Program-made: the position numbers and the translations under genes
Shown here: positions 32,817 to 42,630 of the stretch, piece after piece
Position numbering within the stretch: the stretch's first letter is position 1
Layout of the letters: each line of letters begins with the position of its first letter
The notes under the pieces: generated by a model
Seen by the model: only the letters and a program-made list of their open reading frames with translations
Database searches by the model: none
What the model was told of the DNA's origin: nothing
Assembly: GCF_000802965.1 (NCBI RefSeq)
Contig: NZ_JSAK01000040.1
Location: 1-63,544, forward strand
DNA length: 63,544 bases
Source of the DNA: Pseudomonas fluorescens
GTDB taxonomy: Bacteria; Pseudomonadota; Gammaproteobacteria; Pseudomonadales; Pseudomonadaceae
Direction: 5' to 3'

Positions 32817-33893
32817 TCAGTCAGCACGCGTGAAACGGCTGCGATAGTCCCGGGGAGAAATTGACAGATTGCGCTGGAAGGTGCTGCGCATCCTGTCTTC
32901 GTCGCCAAAGCCACACAGGTATGCGATCTGGTCAATGTTGCGCGGGGAGTTCTCCAGCATCCGTCTTGCGGCCTCCAGACGAAACAGTTCGATGGACTTG
33001 GCCGGAGTACGGCCAGTCCTGAGCTTGTAGACCCGGGCGAAGTTGCGCTGGCTCATTCGCGCTTGCTCTGCCAGACGCTCGACGGTGAGTGTTTCGTCGC
33101 CCAGGTTCTGTTCAAGCCACAGGTGTAGGTGCTCGAATACTGCACCGTCTTTGGACTGAGATTGCAGCAATTGGCTGTACTGTGCCTGGCCGCCGGGGCG
33201 CTTGAGGTATACCACCATTTCCCTGGCCACTTGCATGGCCACTTCGTGACCGCAGTCAGCCTCCACAAGCGCCAGGGCCAGATCGATACCGGCGCTCACC
33301 CCGGCCGAGGTCCAGACCGAACCCTGCTGGATAAAAATTGCGTCGGCATCGACGTCGATTGAAGGGAAGCGTTGCATGAGCGTGTCGCACATTGCCCAGT
33401 GAGTGGCTGCGCGCAGGCCTTCGAGCAATCCGGCCTTGGCCAGCAGGAAAGCACCGCTGCACACCGAGGCAGTACGTTTAGCCTGGTGCGAAGTGGTGCG
33501 CAGCCAATTTACAAGGTCTTCATAGTCGTCCAGGGTTTGGGAAATATCAGGGGCGCCAGGCACGATATATGTGTCGATCGTTAATTCGGTCAACTGATCC
33601 AGCCGTGAGGTTTCCACGGTCAGGCCTTCGGCAGTCTTGATCAGGCCGCCTTCCAGGCTCGCGGTATGTAACTGGTAGCCAGGCAAGCCGCGCTCAAGCA
33701 TCGCTTTGGACGCGGTCCAGAACACCGTCTGGGCACCGGTCAAATCAAGCAGGCCGACTTTTTGATAGGCGACGAAGACCAGGTGCCGAGGTCGCTCCAA
33801 GGGAAGGGGGGCAGGGGCGTGGATCATTTCCCTTTTCGGTCGTGTGCTTGTCGTTTGCTCTTGTCGGGGACCAGTCATTGCTATTTGTACCAT
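32817..33893 (-). CDS. GlxA-type AraC regulator (DJ-1/PfpI plus HTH), copy A
   Basis: 358 residues. An N-terminal DJ-1/PfpI-like domain (HLVFVAYQKVGLLDLTGAQ; nucleophile-elbow region ASVCSGAFLLAKAGLL) is followed by an AraC HTH (RMSQRNFARVYKLRTGRTPA and LCGFGDEDRMRSTFQRNL). Several starts are possible (33893, 33878, 33827); the homologous part begins near RPRHLVF. Such regulators sense small nitrogen compounds or amides in some species. A second member is at 55241-56257. Confidence 0.85.
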   Translation of the reverse strand: MVQIAMTGPRQEQTTSTRPKREMIHAPAPLPLERPRHLVFVAYQKVGLLDLTGAQTVFWTASKAMLERGLPGYQLHTASLEGGLIKTAEGLTVETSRLDQLTELTIDTYIVPGAPDISQTLDDYEDLVNWLRTTSHQAKRTASVCSGAFLLAKAGLLEGLRAATHWAMCDTLMQRFPSIDVDADAIFIQQGSVWTSAGVSAGIDLALALVEADCGHEVAMQVAREMVVYLKRPGGQAQYSQLLQSQSKDGAVFEHLHLWLEQNLGDETLTVERLAEQARMSQRNFARVYKLRTGRTPAKSIELFRLEAARRMLENSPRNIDQIAYLCGFGDEDRMRSTFQRNLSISPRDYRSRFTRAD

Positions 33894-34593
33894 TCCTGTT
33901 CAAGCGGAGTGCCGGAATAAGCTCTGCACGCAGGCTTGTCAAGGGAATGGGTATAGACGGTAGGGGTGTAGTTACCTATGTCCGGTGCAATCGAAAAATG
34001 GCTGAAAATCAGGGTCATATGTCATGGCGGGCCCTTTCAGGGCGTCATAGTCTTGTTCGCGATACGAAAACTCTGAATGCTGAGTTTTGAACCGCTACAC
34101 GTCTCAATCTTACTAAAACTCACGTCGAATTATAGGGCGTTCAATTGCTGTCTGGCGCCTTGATATACAACTTGAGATATGAGTAAGCGAGGCTTGTGCA
34201 TGAACGATCCTAGCAAATGGGCTTTCGTTGAAGTCCTGTGATTTACACCCTGTCGTTTATACCCATAGGAAAGACCACTGGAAAGTAACGGTGCCTCGTT
34301 CGCTATTCGTAGTCGCGAACTGGTATGTTGTTTACGTTCATCAATGAAGCTGGCGTAGTTATTGATAGGCGAACACTAATGGCGAAAACGGGGAAAAAAT
34401 ATTTAGAGTATGTGCGCTTCACCAATCTACAAAGACGAATAGTATGAGTGCTTCATTGCTCATATCATGGATTGAACTACTCACTCAATTTATATTTGTC
34501 AGGTAACAAGGCGCATATACTATTACATAAAAAATAACCAATAGTGTTTGCTCATATTTAACGGCTGTATTCCGAACTATCAGGAGCATGTAC
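33894..34593. other. Long intergenic region, nothing recognised
   Basis: About 700 bases, AT-richer than its surroundings, without a supported gene. A small hairpin GCCC-TTTCA-GGGC lies near 34030-34045. It presumably carries the promoters of the divergent regulator and hydrolase genes. Confidence 0.4.
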
Positions 34594-35580
34594 ATGGCTG
34601 ACAATTCTTCACTTTCAGTTGACGAGTCTTTGCGTCGAAAACTATTGCTGGGCGGCTTGGCTATTGCGGCCGTAGCGGCCCTGCCGACCTCTGCGTCAGC
34701 GCAGACTCCCGCCAAAACCGCTTTAGCCAACATTAAAGGAAAGCGGATCATGGGAACGATCGTTACCGAAGAGGGTGTTGAGCTTTATTACAAGGATTGG
34801 GGCCCGAAGGATGGCCCGGTCGTCACCTTGAGCCACGGCTGGCCGTTGAATGCCGATAGCTGGGACTACCAAGCCTACTTTTTGGCTTCTCACGGTTTCC
34901 GCGTGATTGCCCATGACCGTCGCGGCCACGGTCGCTCGAGCCAGCCATGGGACGGAAATGACATGGAACACTACGCCGACGATCTGGCCGCGGTCATCAA
35001 CACGCTGAACCTGCGCGACGTGAACGCTTTCGGATTTTCCACCGGCGGTGGTGAAGTGGCGCGCTATATCGGTCGCCACGGCACTTCACGCGTCGCGAAA
35101 ATCGGCCTGATCTCGGCCGTTCCGCCTCTGATGCTCAAGACCCCTGCCAACCCGGGCGGTTTGCCTATCGAGGTGTTCGATGGCATTCGCGCCGGCATGC
35201 TGGCCGATCGTTCGCAAACCTTCAAAGACATTCCAAGCGGTCCATTCTACGGCTTCAACCGTCCAGGCGCCAAGGTTTCCCAGGGCATGATTGACTCCTG
35301 GTGGCGGCAGGGGATGACCGGCGGCTTCAAAAACACCTTCGATTCGGTGAAAGCGTTCTCCGAAACCGACTTCACCCAGGACCTGAAAAAATTCGACAAG
35401 CCGACCCTGATCATTCATGGCGATGACGATCAGATTGTACCAATCGACGCGGCGGGCCGCGCTTCGAAGAAACTGGTACCGCACGCGCTTTTGAAAGTGT
35501 ATTCGGGTGCGCCGCACGGTCTGACCGAAACCCATAAAGACCAGTGCAACCACGATTTGCTGGCCTTCTTGCGCAGCTGA
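34594..35580 (+). CDS. Tat-exported alpha/beta hydrolase, second copy
   Basis: 328 residues. The signal region LRRKLLLGGLAIAAVAALP is followed by an alpha/beta hydrolase with nucleophile GFSTGG, acid in HGDDDQIVP and base in GAPHGLTE. The motifs place it with cofactor-free haloperoxidase-like esterases. The ATG at 34594 is preferred because AGGAG stands seven bases before it; the ATG at 34588 touches that site. It is highly similar to the protein at 11687-12661, pointing to duplication or parallel acquisition. Confidence 0.87.
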   Translation: MADNSSLSVDESLRRKLLLGGLAIAAVAALPTSASAQTPAKTALANIKGKRIMGTIVTEEGVELYYKDWGPKDGPVVTLSHGWPLNADSWDYQAYFLASHGFRVIAHDRRGHGRSSQPWDGNDMEHYADDLAAVINTLNLRDVNAFGFSTGGGEVARYIGRHGTSRVAKIGLISAVPPLMLKTPANPGGLPIEVFDGIRAGMLADRSQTFKDIPSGPFYGFNRPGAKVSQGMIDSWWRQGMTGGFKNTFDSVKAFSETDFTQDLKKFDKPTLIIHGDDDQIVPIDAAGRASKKLVPHALLKVYSGAPHGLTETHKDQCNHDLLAFLRS

Positions 35581-35758
35581 TTCGGCGCATCACCGTTCTT
35601 ATTGCTTCCCGCCTCAGCTACGGCGACGCCGGGTTCGTCCTGCCGTAGGCGGATGAATACGAGAGGTACGATGTATCGAAAGATCATATCGATTTAAACC
35701 CTCTCGTCGTCACCCCCGTAGCTTTTTTTAAGAGCCCGCTCTATCTAGAACCAAAGCC

Positions 35759-37115
35759 ATGTCAAAAAACAGACTGACAACGGTCAACGGCCCCCCGTCG
35801 TTAACAACTTCATCATCCAGACCGCCGGCCCCCGTGAGCCCGCCTTGCTACAAGATGTCCGGCTGCAGAAAAAGCTCGCCCACTTCGATCGCGAAGTGAT
35901 TCCGGAACGTCGTATTCAAGCCAAAGGTGCTGGCGCTCTCGATACCTTTATCGTGACCGAAGACATCACCCGCTATACAAAAGCCAATCTGTTTTGCGCC
36001 GTAGGAAAACAAACTTCGATGTTCATCCGTTTTTCGACGGTGGCCGGAGAGCGGGGGGCAGCCGATGCCCAGAGGGACATTCGCGGCTTTGCCATGAAGT
36101 TCTATACCGAACAAGGCAGAATACCCCGGAGTTTTTCTTCAGCGCCCCATTGCGCTTCCTCGACCCAAATCACGCGGTGAAAACGCGATCCGTACACGGG
36201 AATGCGTAACGCACAAAGCAACTGGGACTTCTGGTCTTCGCTGCCTGCAGCAGGTCACCATCGTCATGAGCCAACGGGGGATCCCGCGCAGTTATCGGTC
36301 CAGCACGGCTTTGGCACTCATCAATTCCAACAATGAGCGGCACTGGGTAAAGTTCACCTTCAAGACGCAGCAAGGCATTGCGAACCTCAGCGATGAAGAA
36401 CTCGAACACCTGATCGACGAGGATCGGGAAAGCCACCACCGCGATTTGTTCGACAACATTGAGGCAGTGGATTTTCCAAGCTGGACGCTGTACATCCAAG
36501 TCATGACCGGGGCCCAGGCCAAGTCTCATCCGGTCAACCCGCTCAACTTGACTAAGGTCTGGGTCCATGGTGACTACCCACTGATCGAGGTCGGTTTCAT
36601 CGAACTCAATCACAACCCGCAAAACGTCTTTTCTGAAGTCGAGCATGCAGCGTTTGCCCCCTCCAGTATCGCGCCGAGCATCAGCTTTTCTCCGGAGCGG
36701 ATGTTGCAGGCGCACTTGTTTTCCTATAGTGATGCGGCGCGCTATCGACTGGGCTTCAATCATTACCAGATTCCGGTCAACACGGCCGGTGCCCAGTACA
36801 CAGCTTCCATCGTGATGGCGCAATGCGCGTTCACGGTAACCATGGTGGCTCGCTGTCTTATGTGTCCAACAGCCAGGGTGAATGGGCGGACCAACCGGAT
36901 TGGCGTGGCCCGCCGCTGGAGTTGCCCGGTGCCGCCGATCATTGGGATCATCGACCCTACGATGACCATGACTGCGAAGGAGAAATAAGCGTTATTTGGC
37001 AACACCGCGCGTTCACTCCGCTCGGTATCCCAGAATGTCTAACAACGTCATATCATCAATTGCTCCAAGGCCGATCCCGAATATGGTCCGGTTGTAGCAA
37101 GATCAATCGGGAAAT
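35759..37115 (+). pseudogene. Broken monofunctional catalase gene
   Basis: The frames must be stitched to recover a catalase. MSKNRLTTVNG shifts at a run of six C (near 35790) to VVNNFIIQTAGPREPALLQD, then KLAHFDREVIPERRIQAKG and MFIRFSTVAGERGAAD. After a small deletion and shift near 36120 comes NTPEFFFSAPLRFLDPNHAV. Further on are NSNNERHWVKFTFKTQQGIA, SWTLYIQVMTGAQAKSHPVN and YRLGFNHYQIPVN, then more shifts up to a C-terminal-like KADPEYGPVVARSIGK near 37110. With four or more frameshifts it cannot make enzyme. Confidence 0.85.
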
Positions 37116-37233
37116 ATATGGACTCCGCGCTGATACCTAGTGTTGCATTGGTACATTCGGGACCACGCCCAATCCCCGATACTAGAGCGTCGGACGTTCG
37201 GGCTTTTTAAACCAATCAGGCCTACCGTTCTGA

Positions 37234-37884
37234 TCAACTATTATGTCCAATCCCTAATGACTGAGCCATTCGAACCAGGTCTGCAAAGGACTTTGCGTAC
37301 ATTTTTTTCATTGCATGTGCGCGGTGAATTTTCACGGTGATCTCGCTCAGGTTCATCTGTCCGGCAATCTGTTTGTTCATCAGACCTTTGGCTGCAAGTG
37401 CCATAACCTCTTTTTCACGAACTGTCAGCGATTGGTAGTTCGTATGCAGGTCTGAAAGTTGTTGCTCGATTTCCCGGCGTCTGACATCGGCCTGAAGTGC
37501 GGCTGACACCGCGTCCAATAGATCTTGTTCACGAAACGGCTTTGCCAAAAAATCCACGGCACCAGCTTTCATCGCCTTAACGGACATTTCAATGTCCCCA
37601 TGGCCGGTGATGAAAATAATCGGAATGTTTGCGTTTGATTCAACCAACTGACGTTGGAAGTCCAGACCGCTATTACCTTGAAGTCGTACATCAAGTACTA
37701 AACAGCTGGCGCCATTTGTCTTCGGTTGCTGAAGAAATTCCGCAGTGGACGCGAACGTCTCAACTCTTATCCCGGCCGAGCGCAAAAGACTACTTAATGC
37801 GTCGCGTATCGAGGCATCGTCATCCACCACGAACACAATAAAATTTTTACTGCCCGGCTCATTGGATGGAAGATTGCCTTTCAT
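37234..37884 (-). CDS. FixJ/NarL-type response regulator
   Basis: 216 residues. The receiver domain has acidic residues in VVDDDAS, the phosphorylated Asp in LVLDVRLQG, and a Lys in LAKPF. A LuxR-type HTH follows (LTVREKEVMALAAKGLMNKQ and LSEITVKIHRAHAMKKM). It is the FixJ/TodT/StyR group. No cognate kinase lies next to it; the large hybrid kinase at 56653 is a possible but unproven partner. Confidence 0.9.
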   Translation of the reverse strand: MKGNLPSNEPGSKNFIVFVVDDDASIRDALSSLLRSAGIRVETFASTAEFLQQPKTNGASCLVLDVRLQGNSGLDFQRQLVESNANIPIIFITGHGDIEMSVKAMKAGAVDFLAKPFREQDLLDAVSAALQADVRRREIEQQLSDLHTNYQSLTVREKEVMALAAKGLMNKQIAGQMNLSEITVKIHRAHAMKKMYAKSFADLVRMAQSLGIGHNS

Positions 37885-37993
37885 ACACGATTCTCTTTGA
37901 GAAATCCGGAGAGAAAAAAGTATAGCACAGCGCCTTGGTGCGTGTTGAGAAGCTCGTTGTACGACTGTAACCGCTTGGGAGGCTTGATGGAAA

Positions 37994-38602
37994 TCATGCA
38001 GTAAGGAATGGTTCTAAAGTTGAAATAAAAGATAAAAGAAAAAGTGGGCAATGCAGGTATGCTTTGACTTGAGCGCTGTAACTTTTTCCACTGGTGCACC
38101 AACTACAAAAATGCTCGCAGTTGTTGGATAGAATTTTGTATTGGCTCTCGCCGACTCTTGAGCGCGCACGATTAGCGATTTCATCGTTGGAATACTCGCA
38201 TTTTTCTTGAAGCATCCAGACTGTCTTGCCATCTGCGAAGATTTCAAGGTCAATTACTTCGATAGGGCCGGATTTGAGTGCACTGCTGAATCCAGAGTAG
38301 TGAACAACGTCTCCGCCGCCAACATGTATTCCATGATGCATATAAAACTTACGTGGGCTAATCAGGTGTGCGCCTATAGGTAAGTTGTCTGCTGCCTGTT
38401 CGATATTCACCAATATCAATGGAGAACTAAATAAACATTTTTGCGATTTTCTGCTGTTGCGGAGCGCAACGGGCAGGGGGCTTTCAAATATTATAGCATT
38501 CAAGTGCTTGAATATGCTCGCTATTGTTAGCGTTAAGCAGGCAGCCATTGTTGAGCGCAGAGATGAAAGGCCGCTTGCTATCCTGGTTCTTATATTGCTC
38601 AC
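37994..38602 (-). CDS. LRAT-domain (NlpC/P60-like) protein
   Basis: About 202 residues. The LRAT-type motifs are visible: HHGIHVGGGDVVHYSGF with the catalytic His, and NNCEHFCSWC with the catalytic Cys. Bacterial LRAT-domain proteins may be acyltransferases, thiol hydrolases or toxins. A hydrophobic segment near the start and another near the end suggest membrane association. The start is taken as GTG 38602, eight bases after a clean GGAGG; a GTG at 38617 overlaps that site. The base composition is clearly more AT-rich than neighbouring genes, a sign of transfer. Confidence 0.7.
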   Translation of the reverse strand: MSNIRTRIASGLSSLRSTMAACLTLTIASIFKHLNAIIFESPLPVALRNSRKSQKCLFSSPLILVNIEQAADNLPIGAHLISPRKFYMHHGIHVGGGDVVHYSGFSSALKSGPIEVIDLEIFADGKTVWMLQEKCEYSNDEIANRARSRVGESQYKILSNNCEHFCSWCTSGKSYSAQVKAYLHCPLFLLSFISTLEPFLTA

Positions 38603-38879
38603 GATAAAATCCTCCACAACCTTTAATGTGAAATATATCGCATGGGTTGTGAGATTACATTTGTACGTACGATTACTTTAATAGACCCATTAATATGCTC
38701 CTTCTAAACCTAAGTATTAAGCGGAGTGCCGACTTGTAGGCGACAGGCATACCGGGCTGGTACTGATGAACGGTGGCTTTACGTACGGGGAGAGGCCGTC
38801 GCGTGAATCCCTGGGGATCCGTGAATAGGCTGCCTCATGAATACGGTCGTGAATAGAACTGAAGGCGCCGTCCCGTCGC
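38603..38879. other. Intergenic, nothing recognised
   Basis: AT-rich spacer upstream of the LRAT gene; no gene or clear motif. Confidence 0.4.
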
Positions 38880-39005
38880 TCGATCAACGCCTAGCGAGTC
38901 GTCGCCCACAGTACCGTGCGCATCTGCGAGCCGGTCAAAATCTGGTAAAGCGTGACGCCGAAGATATAGAGATCGCTGCGCGAATCGATCTGAAGCCGCC
39001 CCCTT
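38880..39005 (-). pseudogene. Fragment of a kinase-type sensor gene
   Basis: The minus strand reads IDSRSDLYIFGVTLYQILTG before an early stop. This is nearly the same as IDSRSDLYSFGVVIYQMLTG in the 1849-residue kinase-like sensor at 56653-62202. Only about 30 codons remain, ending next to the LysR gene. It is a remnant of a related gene, probably left by a rearrangement. Confidence 0.6.
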
Positions 39006-39007
39006 CT

Positions 39008-39931
39008 TCAGGCCGCGGACTGTTCCTGTTGTTCGCCGAGAAAACGACAGAAACACGAACGTAACCAGCTTTCACGTGGGTCGTTGTGCATCGCGCCGCG
39101 CCAGGCCATGGACAGGTCCGGCGTCGGCAGATCCAACGGTGCAAGCTCGGCACGCATTCCCTCCAGTCGCACCATGGCTTGGGCAACGTAGTCCGGTACG
39201 ATGGCAACCATGTCGCTGTCGGTCAGCAAAGCAGGCAAGGCGCTGAACTGCGGTACCGCCAGCACCACCTTGCGCTGCCGCCCGATCAGACCTAGGGCAT
39301 GGTCGGCATCGTCGATGACATTTCCCATTGAAGACACCACAACATGAGGCCGTTTGCAGAAGTCATCCAGTGTCAAGGGGCCGGGGATCGAATCGGCGCG
39401 CAGTAGCATTGGTTGCATCGGTCGCAGGCTCTTGCAATGGGCACTGGCCGGCAACTCCTGCGCAAGGCTGATACCCACGGAAATTTCCCCAGAGGTAAGC
39501 AGATGGGCCAATTGCCGTTGGTCCACCCTGCGTACCACCAAGGTGATGTTTGGTGCTTCGTCACGCAAGTGCTTCATCAAGCGTGGAAGCAGCCCGTACT
39601 CGACGTCATCAGAGAGTCCGACATGGAACGTCCCTTCACTAGTGCACGGATCGAAAGTCCGGGTACAGCTCAGGGCGACGGCTATGCCATCCAGCGCCGG
39701 CGCGAGCCGTGCATGGATTTCGTCTGCGCGGGCAGTCGGCTCCATAGTCCGGCCAGTACGAATAAACAGCGGATCATTGAACATCGAACGCAGCCTTCCG
39801 AGTGCGCAGCTGATCGTGGTCTGTCCCAGGAACAACCTCTCCCCGGCCCGGGTAACGTTGCGTTCGCGCATCATGGTTTCGAAGACAACCAGCAGATTCA
39901 TATCGGCGTGACGCAGGTCATTTCTGTTCAT
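39008..39931 (-). CDS. LysR-family regulator (NodD/NahR type)
   Basis: About 307 residues. The N-terminal HTH (LVVFETMMRERNVTRAGERL and QTTISCALGRLRSMFNDPLF) is of the NodD/NahR/PhnS/LinR subgroup. It is followed by a substrate-binding domain. An ATG at 39934 is equally possible. No obvious target is adjacent on either side; the kinase fragment follows. Proteins of this subgroup often respond to aromatic compounds. Confidence 0.85.
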   Translation of the reverse strand: MNRNDLRHADMNLLVVFETMMRERNVTRAGERLFLGQTTISCALGRLRSMFNDPLFIRTGRTMEPTARADEIHARLAPALDGIAVALSCTRTFDPCTSEGTFHVGLSDDVEYGLLPRLMKHLRDEAPNITLVVRRVDQRQLAHLLTSGEISVGISLAQELPASAHCKSLRPMQPMLLRADSIPGPLTLDDFCKRPHVVVSSMGNVIDDADHALGLIGRQRKVVLAVPQFSALPALLTDSDMVAIVPDYVAQAMVRLEGMRAELAPLDLPTPDLSMAWRGAMHNDPRESWLRSCFCRFLGEQQEQSAA

Positions 39932-40324
39932 CATGTTCGCCGCCCAGGCGCGAGGCCCGTAGAGTGAGTGGATATCGAACAACCGCTCGTTTCGCATCCA
40001 GTGTCGTCGGAGTCCAACGATGCAGCTCCAGCTTATGCGAGCCAGGTGCGAGACGTCACTTGTACGTGGGTTCAGCCTGAGTATCCCTTGGTTTCGCGCC
40101 CTTGTACGTGGGTATGCCCTATCAAAAAACACGAGTCGTCTGGCACATGACTTCGACGGCACCTGAGATCGGAGGGTGATGGCCCTTTAACTCAGGTAAT
40201 TTCATCGGATTGCTGCGTCCGACATCAATACTTTGATCTTGGCGAGCTATACATAGGTATACTTCTCTACGCTATAAGACCGCGTATGTTGTAATAAAAA
40301 CAGGCGCAAACACGAACGACCCAA

Positions 40325-40717
40325 ATGATCCCAGACACTCAAATACGCAATGCGACGATTATTGCAGTTGTCGATGATGACGACTCCATTCGGACAGCCT
40401 TGGAAAGCTTGTTGCGGTCCAGCGGTTATGAAGTTCGAACGTATTGCAGCGCACTGGAGTTTCTCAACGGGAACAACCCCGCTGAAATACAATGCCTGAT
40501 TTCCGATATCCAGATGCCGGGAATGAGCGGTGTAGAGATGCATGAGCAGCTCGTTGCGAAGGACTTCCACATCCCCACTATATTCATCACCGCTTATCTA
40601 GGAATGGCCCCACGCCTTGGCGCCGATACTCCGACTTTGGTTACCTGCCTACAAAAACCCTGTGATGCTAACAGGCTGCTGAGCTACATCGAAACCGCCC
40701 TAGGCCAACGGCACTGA
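40325..40717 (+). CDS. Stand-alone receiver-domain protein
   Basis: 130 residues, a FixJ-like receiver (AVVDDDDSIRTALESLLRSS, phospho-Asp in LISDIQMPGMSG, Lys in LQKPCD) without an output domain. It resembles the receiver of the response regulator at 37234-37884. The ribosome site is weak. Orphan receivers of this kind can act as phosphate sinks or feed diffusible signals; the role here is unknown. Confidence 0.8.
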   Translation: MIPDTQIRNATIIAVVDDDDSIRTALESLLRSSGYEVRTYCSALEFLNGNNPAEIQCLISDIQMPGMSGVEMHEQLVAKDFHIPTIFITAYLGMAPRLGADTPTLVTCLQKPCDANRLLSYIETALGQRH

Positions 40718-40965
40718 TGAGCGCACTCTGGAATTTCTCGCTGCACTCGGCATGCACCTTCGTATATATGCCTACCACTGACGTATGGTTTCGCTGAACC
40801 GAAGTAGCAGTGCGCTTGGACGAATCCATCAATAACATGAACTCACAGCCGACGACTCGCTGTAACGAGTAAAGGTCCCTTCATTTTGTTGGTGCCGGGT
40901 TATCGTCCCATGAAGCTTGAAAAATAAATTCAAGATTGCTGTCCACTTCTTCTGAGGAACACATC

Positions 40966-42168
40966 ATGAAGCAACAAATTCTTGTGATTGGCGCGGGTTT
41001 CGGTGGTGTATGGAGTGCATTGAGCGCCGCCCGCCTGCTGGACATGTACAGTCGTATTGACGTGGAAATCACCCTGCTGGCGCCCCAAGCGGAATTGCGC
41101 ATACGCCCCCGTTTCTACGAAACCGATGTGCACAAAATGTTCGCCCCCCTGGGCGGGTTGTTCGAATCGGTGGGCGTGCGCTTTGTCAAAGGTGCAGCCG
41201 TGCGCATCGATGAACAGGCAAGGACCGTTGCCTACCGCGATGAGACTGGCCGTCAAGGCGCCCTGAGCTACGACCGCCTGGTAATTGCAGCCGGCAGCCA
41301 GTTGGCCCGACCTAAGGTACTGGGCCTTGAGACCCACGCCTTCGATGTCGACCAGATCGAGACGGCTGTGCGCTTAGAAAGTCACCTGAAATCCCTCAAG
41401 CATCGGCCCGAGAGCGTTGCCCGCAATACCGTAGTGGTCGTAGGCGGCGGCTTTACCGGTATCGAGACCGGCACCGAAATGCCGGCACGCCTGCGTGCCG
41501 TGCTCGGTACCGACCAGGATATCCGCGTGATCATCATCGACCGTGGACCTGAGATCGGCGCGTCTATGGGAGATGGGATTAGTCCGTCGATCATCGCGGC
41601 CTCCGAACACCTGGGTATCGAATGGGTGCTCAACACCAGTGTGACAGCGGTGGATGCCTATGGCGTGACCCTCGCCGACGGTCGCCAAATCGAAAGTCAA
41701 ACAGTAATTTGGACCGTCGGTTTTCGCGCCAGCCCGCTGACCGAACAGGTGTCCAGTGTGCGCGATGTCCTAGGTCGCTTGCACGTCGATGAGAATCTGA
41801 AGGTATTAGGCCAGGAACATGTCTACGCTGCTGGGGACGTCGCCTATGCCGCCACCGACGACCTCGGCAACTTCGCAGCCATGTCCTGCCAGCATGCGAT
41901 CTCTCTAGGCCGTCACGCCGGCAATAATGTCGCTGCGGACCTGCTAGGTGTTGCGCCCACCCCCTATCGTCAGCCCAAGTATGCGACCTGCCTCGATCTG
42001 GGTACTTGGGGTGCGGTGTTTACAGAAGGCTGGGATCGCCAGCTCAAGTTGGTCAAGGAATCGGCCAAGGAACTCAAGACGCAGATCAACACGCAGTGGA
42101 TCTACCCGCCAGCAGCTGATCGGGCCACCGCCCTGGCAGCAGCTGACCCGATGATTCCCGTGGCTTGA
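40966..42168 (+). CDS. NDH-2-like NAD(P)/FAD-dependent oxidoreductase, paralogue B
   Basis: 400 residues with VIGAGFGGVWSA, VVGGGFTGIETGTEM and AAGDVAYAATDDLG. The C-terminal tail ALAAADPMIPVA nearly equals that of paralogue A (ALAAADPLIPVV). The start at 40966 has GAGGA upstream; a longer in-frame start is not supported. It is followed by a hairpin (GTAGCGTC at 42184-42191 and GACGCTAC at 42221-42228) that may be a terminator, and then a small membrane-protein gene. Confidence 0.88.
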   Translation: MKQQILVIGAGFGGVWSALSAARLLDMYSRIDVEITLLAPQAELRIRPRFYETDVHKMFAPLGGLFESVGVRFVKGAAVRIDEQARTVAYRDETGRQGALSYDRLVIAAGSQLARPKVLGLETHAFDVDQIETAVRLESHLKSLKHRPESVARNTVVVVGGGFTGIETGTEMPARLRAVLGTDQDIRVIIIDRGPEIGASMGDGISPSIIAASEHLGIEWVLNTSVTAVDAYGVTLADGRQIESQTVIWTVGFRASPLTEQVSSVRDVLGRLHVDENLKVLGQEHVYAAGDVAYAATDDLGNFAAMSCQHAISLGRHAGNNVAADLLGVAPTPYRQPKYATCLDLGTWGAVFTEGWDRQLKLVKESAKELKTQINTQWIYPPAADRATALAAADPMIPVA

Positions 42169-42249
42169 AAATCCAACCTGAACGTAGCGTCCGTGACAGC
42201 ATGACGGGCTCCCGCCGAGCGACGCTACAACTTCTTTTGAGAGCTATCT

Positions 42250-42500
42250 ATGTTCGCTTTCTTAGAATCACCGCGACGCGTCCTGAAACTGGCCGGCCAC
42301 TTGGTTATATGCGCAATGGCGATGCTGGTAATCGGATCTCTGCTGACCTACAGCCTTAGTGTCTACGTCTCGATAACCTGCCTGGTATTTGGCCCACCTG
42401 CTGATCGTTTCGGGGCGAAAATCAATGAAAGTCGGCGGAATGATACGACTGCAAACGCAATACAGCCTCAAAATGCACAAGAGAACTGCACCAAACCAAA
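42250..42500 (+). pseudogene. Frameshifted PpyR-like small membrane protein
   Basis: The ATG frame gives FLESPRRVLKLAGHLVICAM and two hydrophobic stretches up to ITCLVFG. There the frame shifts (at TTTGGCCCACC near 42390), and the next frame continues AHLLIVSGRKSMKVGGMIRL QTQYSLKMH. Together they look like the roughly 80-residue membrane protein group named PpyR in Pseudomonas (from memory). One extra G explains the break, so it may be a sequencing error or a true mutation. The end point is approximate. Confidence 0.5.
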
Positions 42501-42630
42501 CGCTCTGCACCGGATGCGCACAGCCCCTCAAGTTCCACTCGGTGGCCCACCAGCACTACATGCCGGCGAGCCTTTCTTCAACTAACAGGGCGTCGTCGGC
42601 TTTCGGTCTAATGTCTTTGGGTAATTCCAG

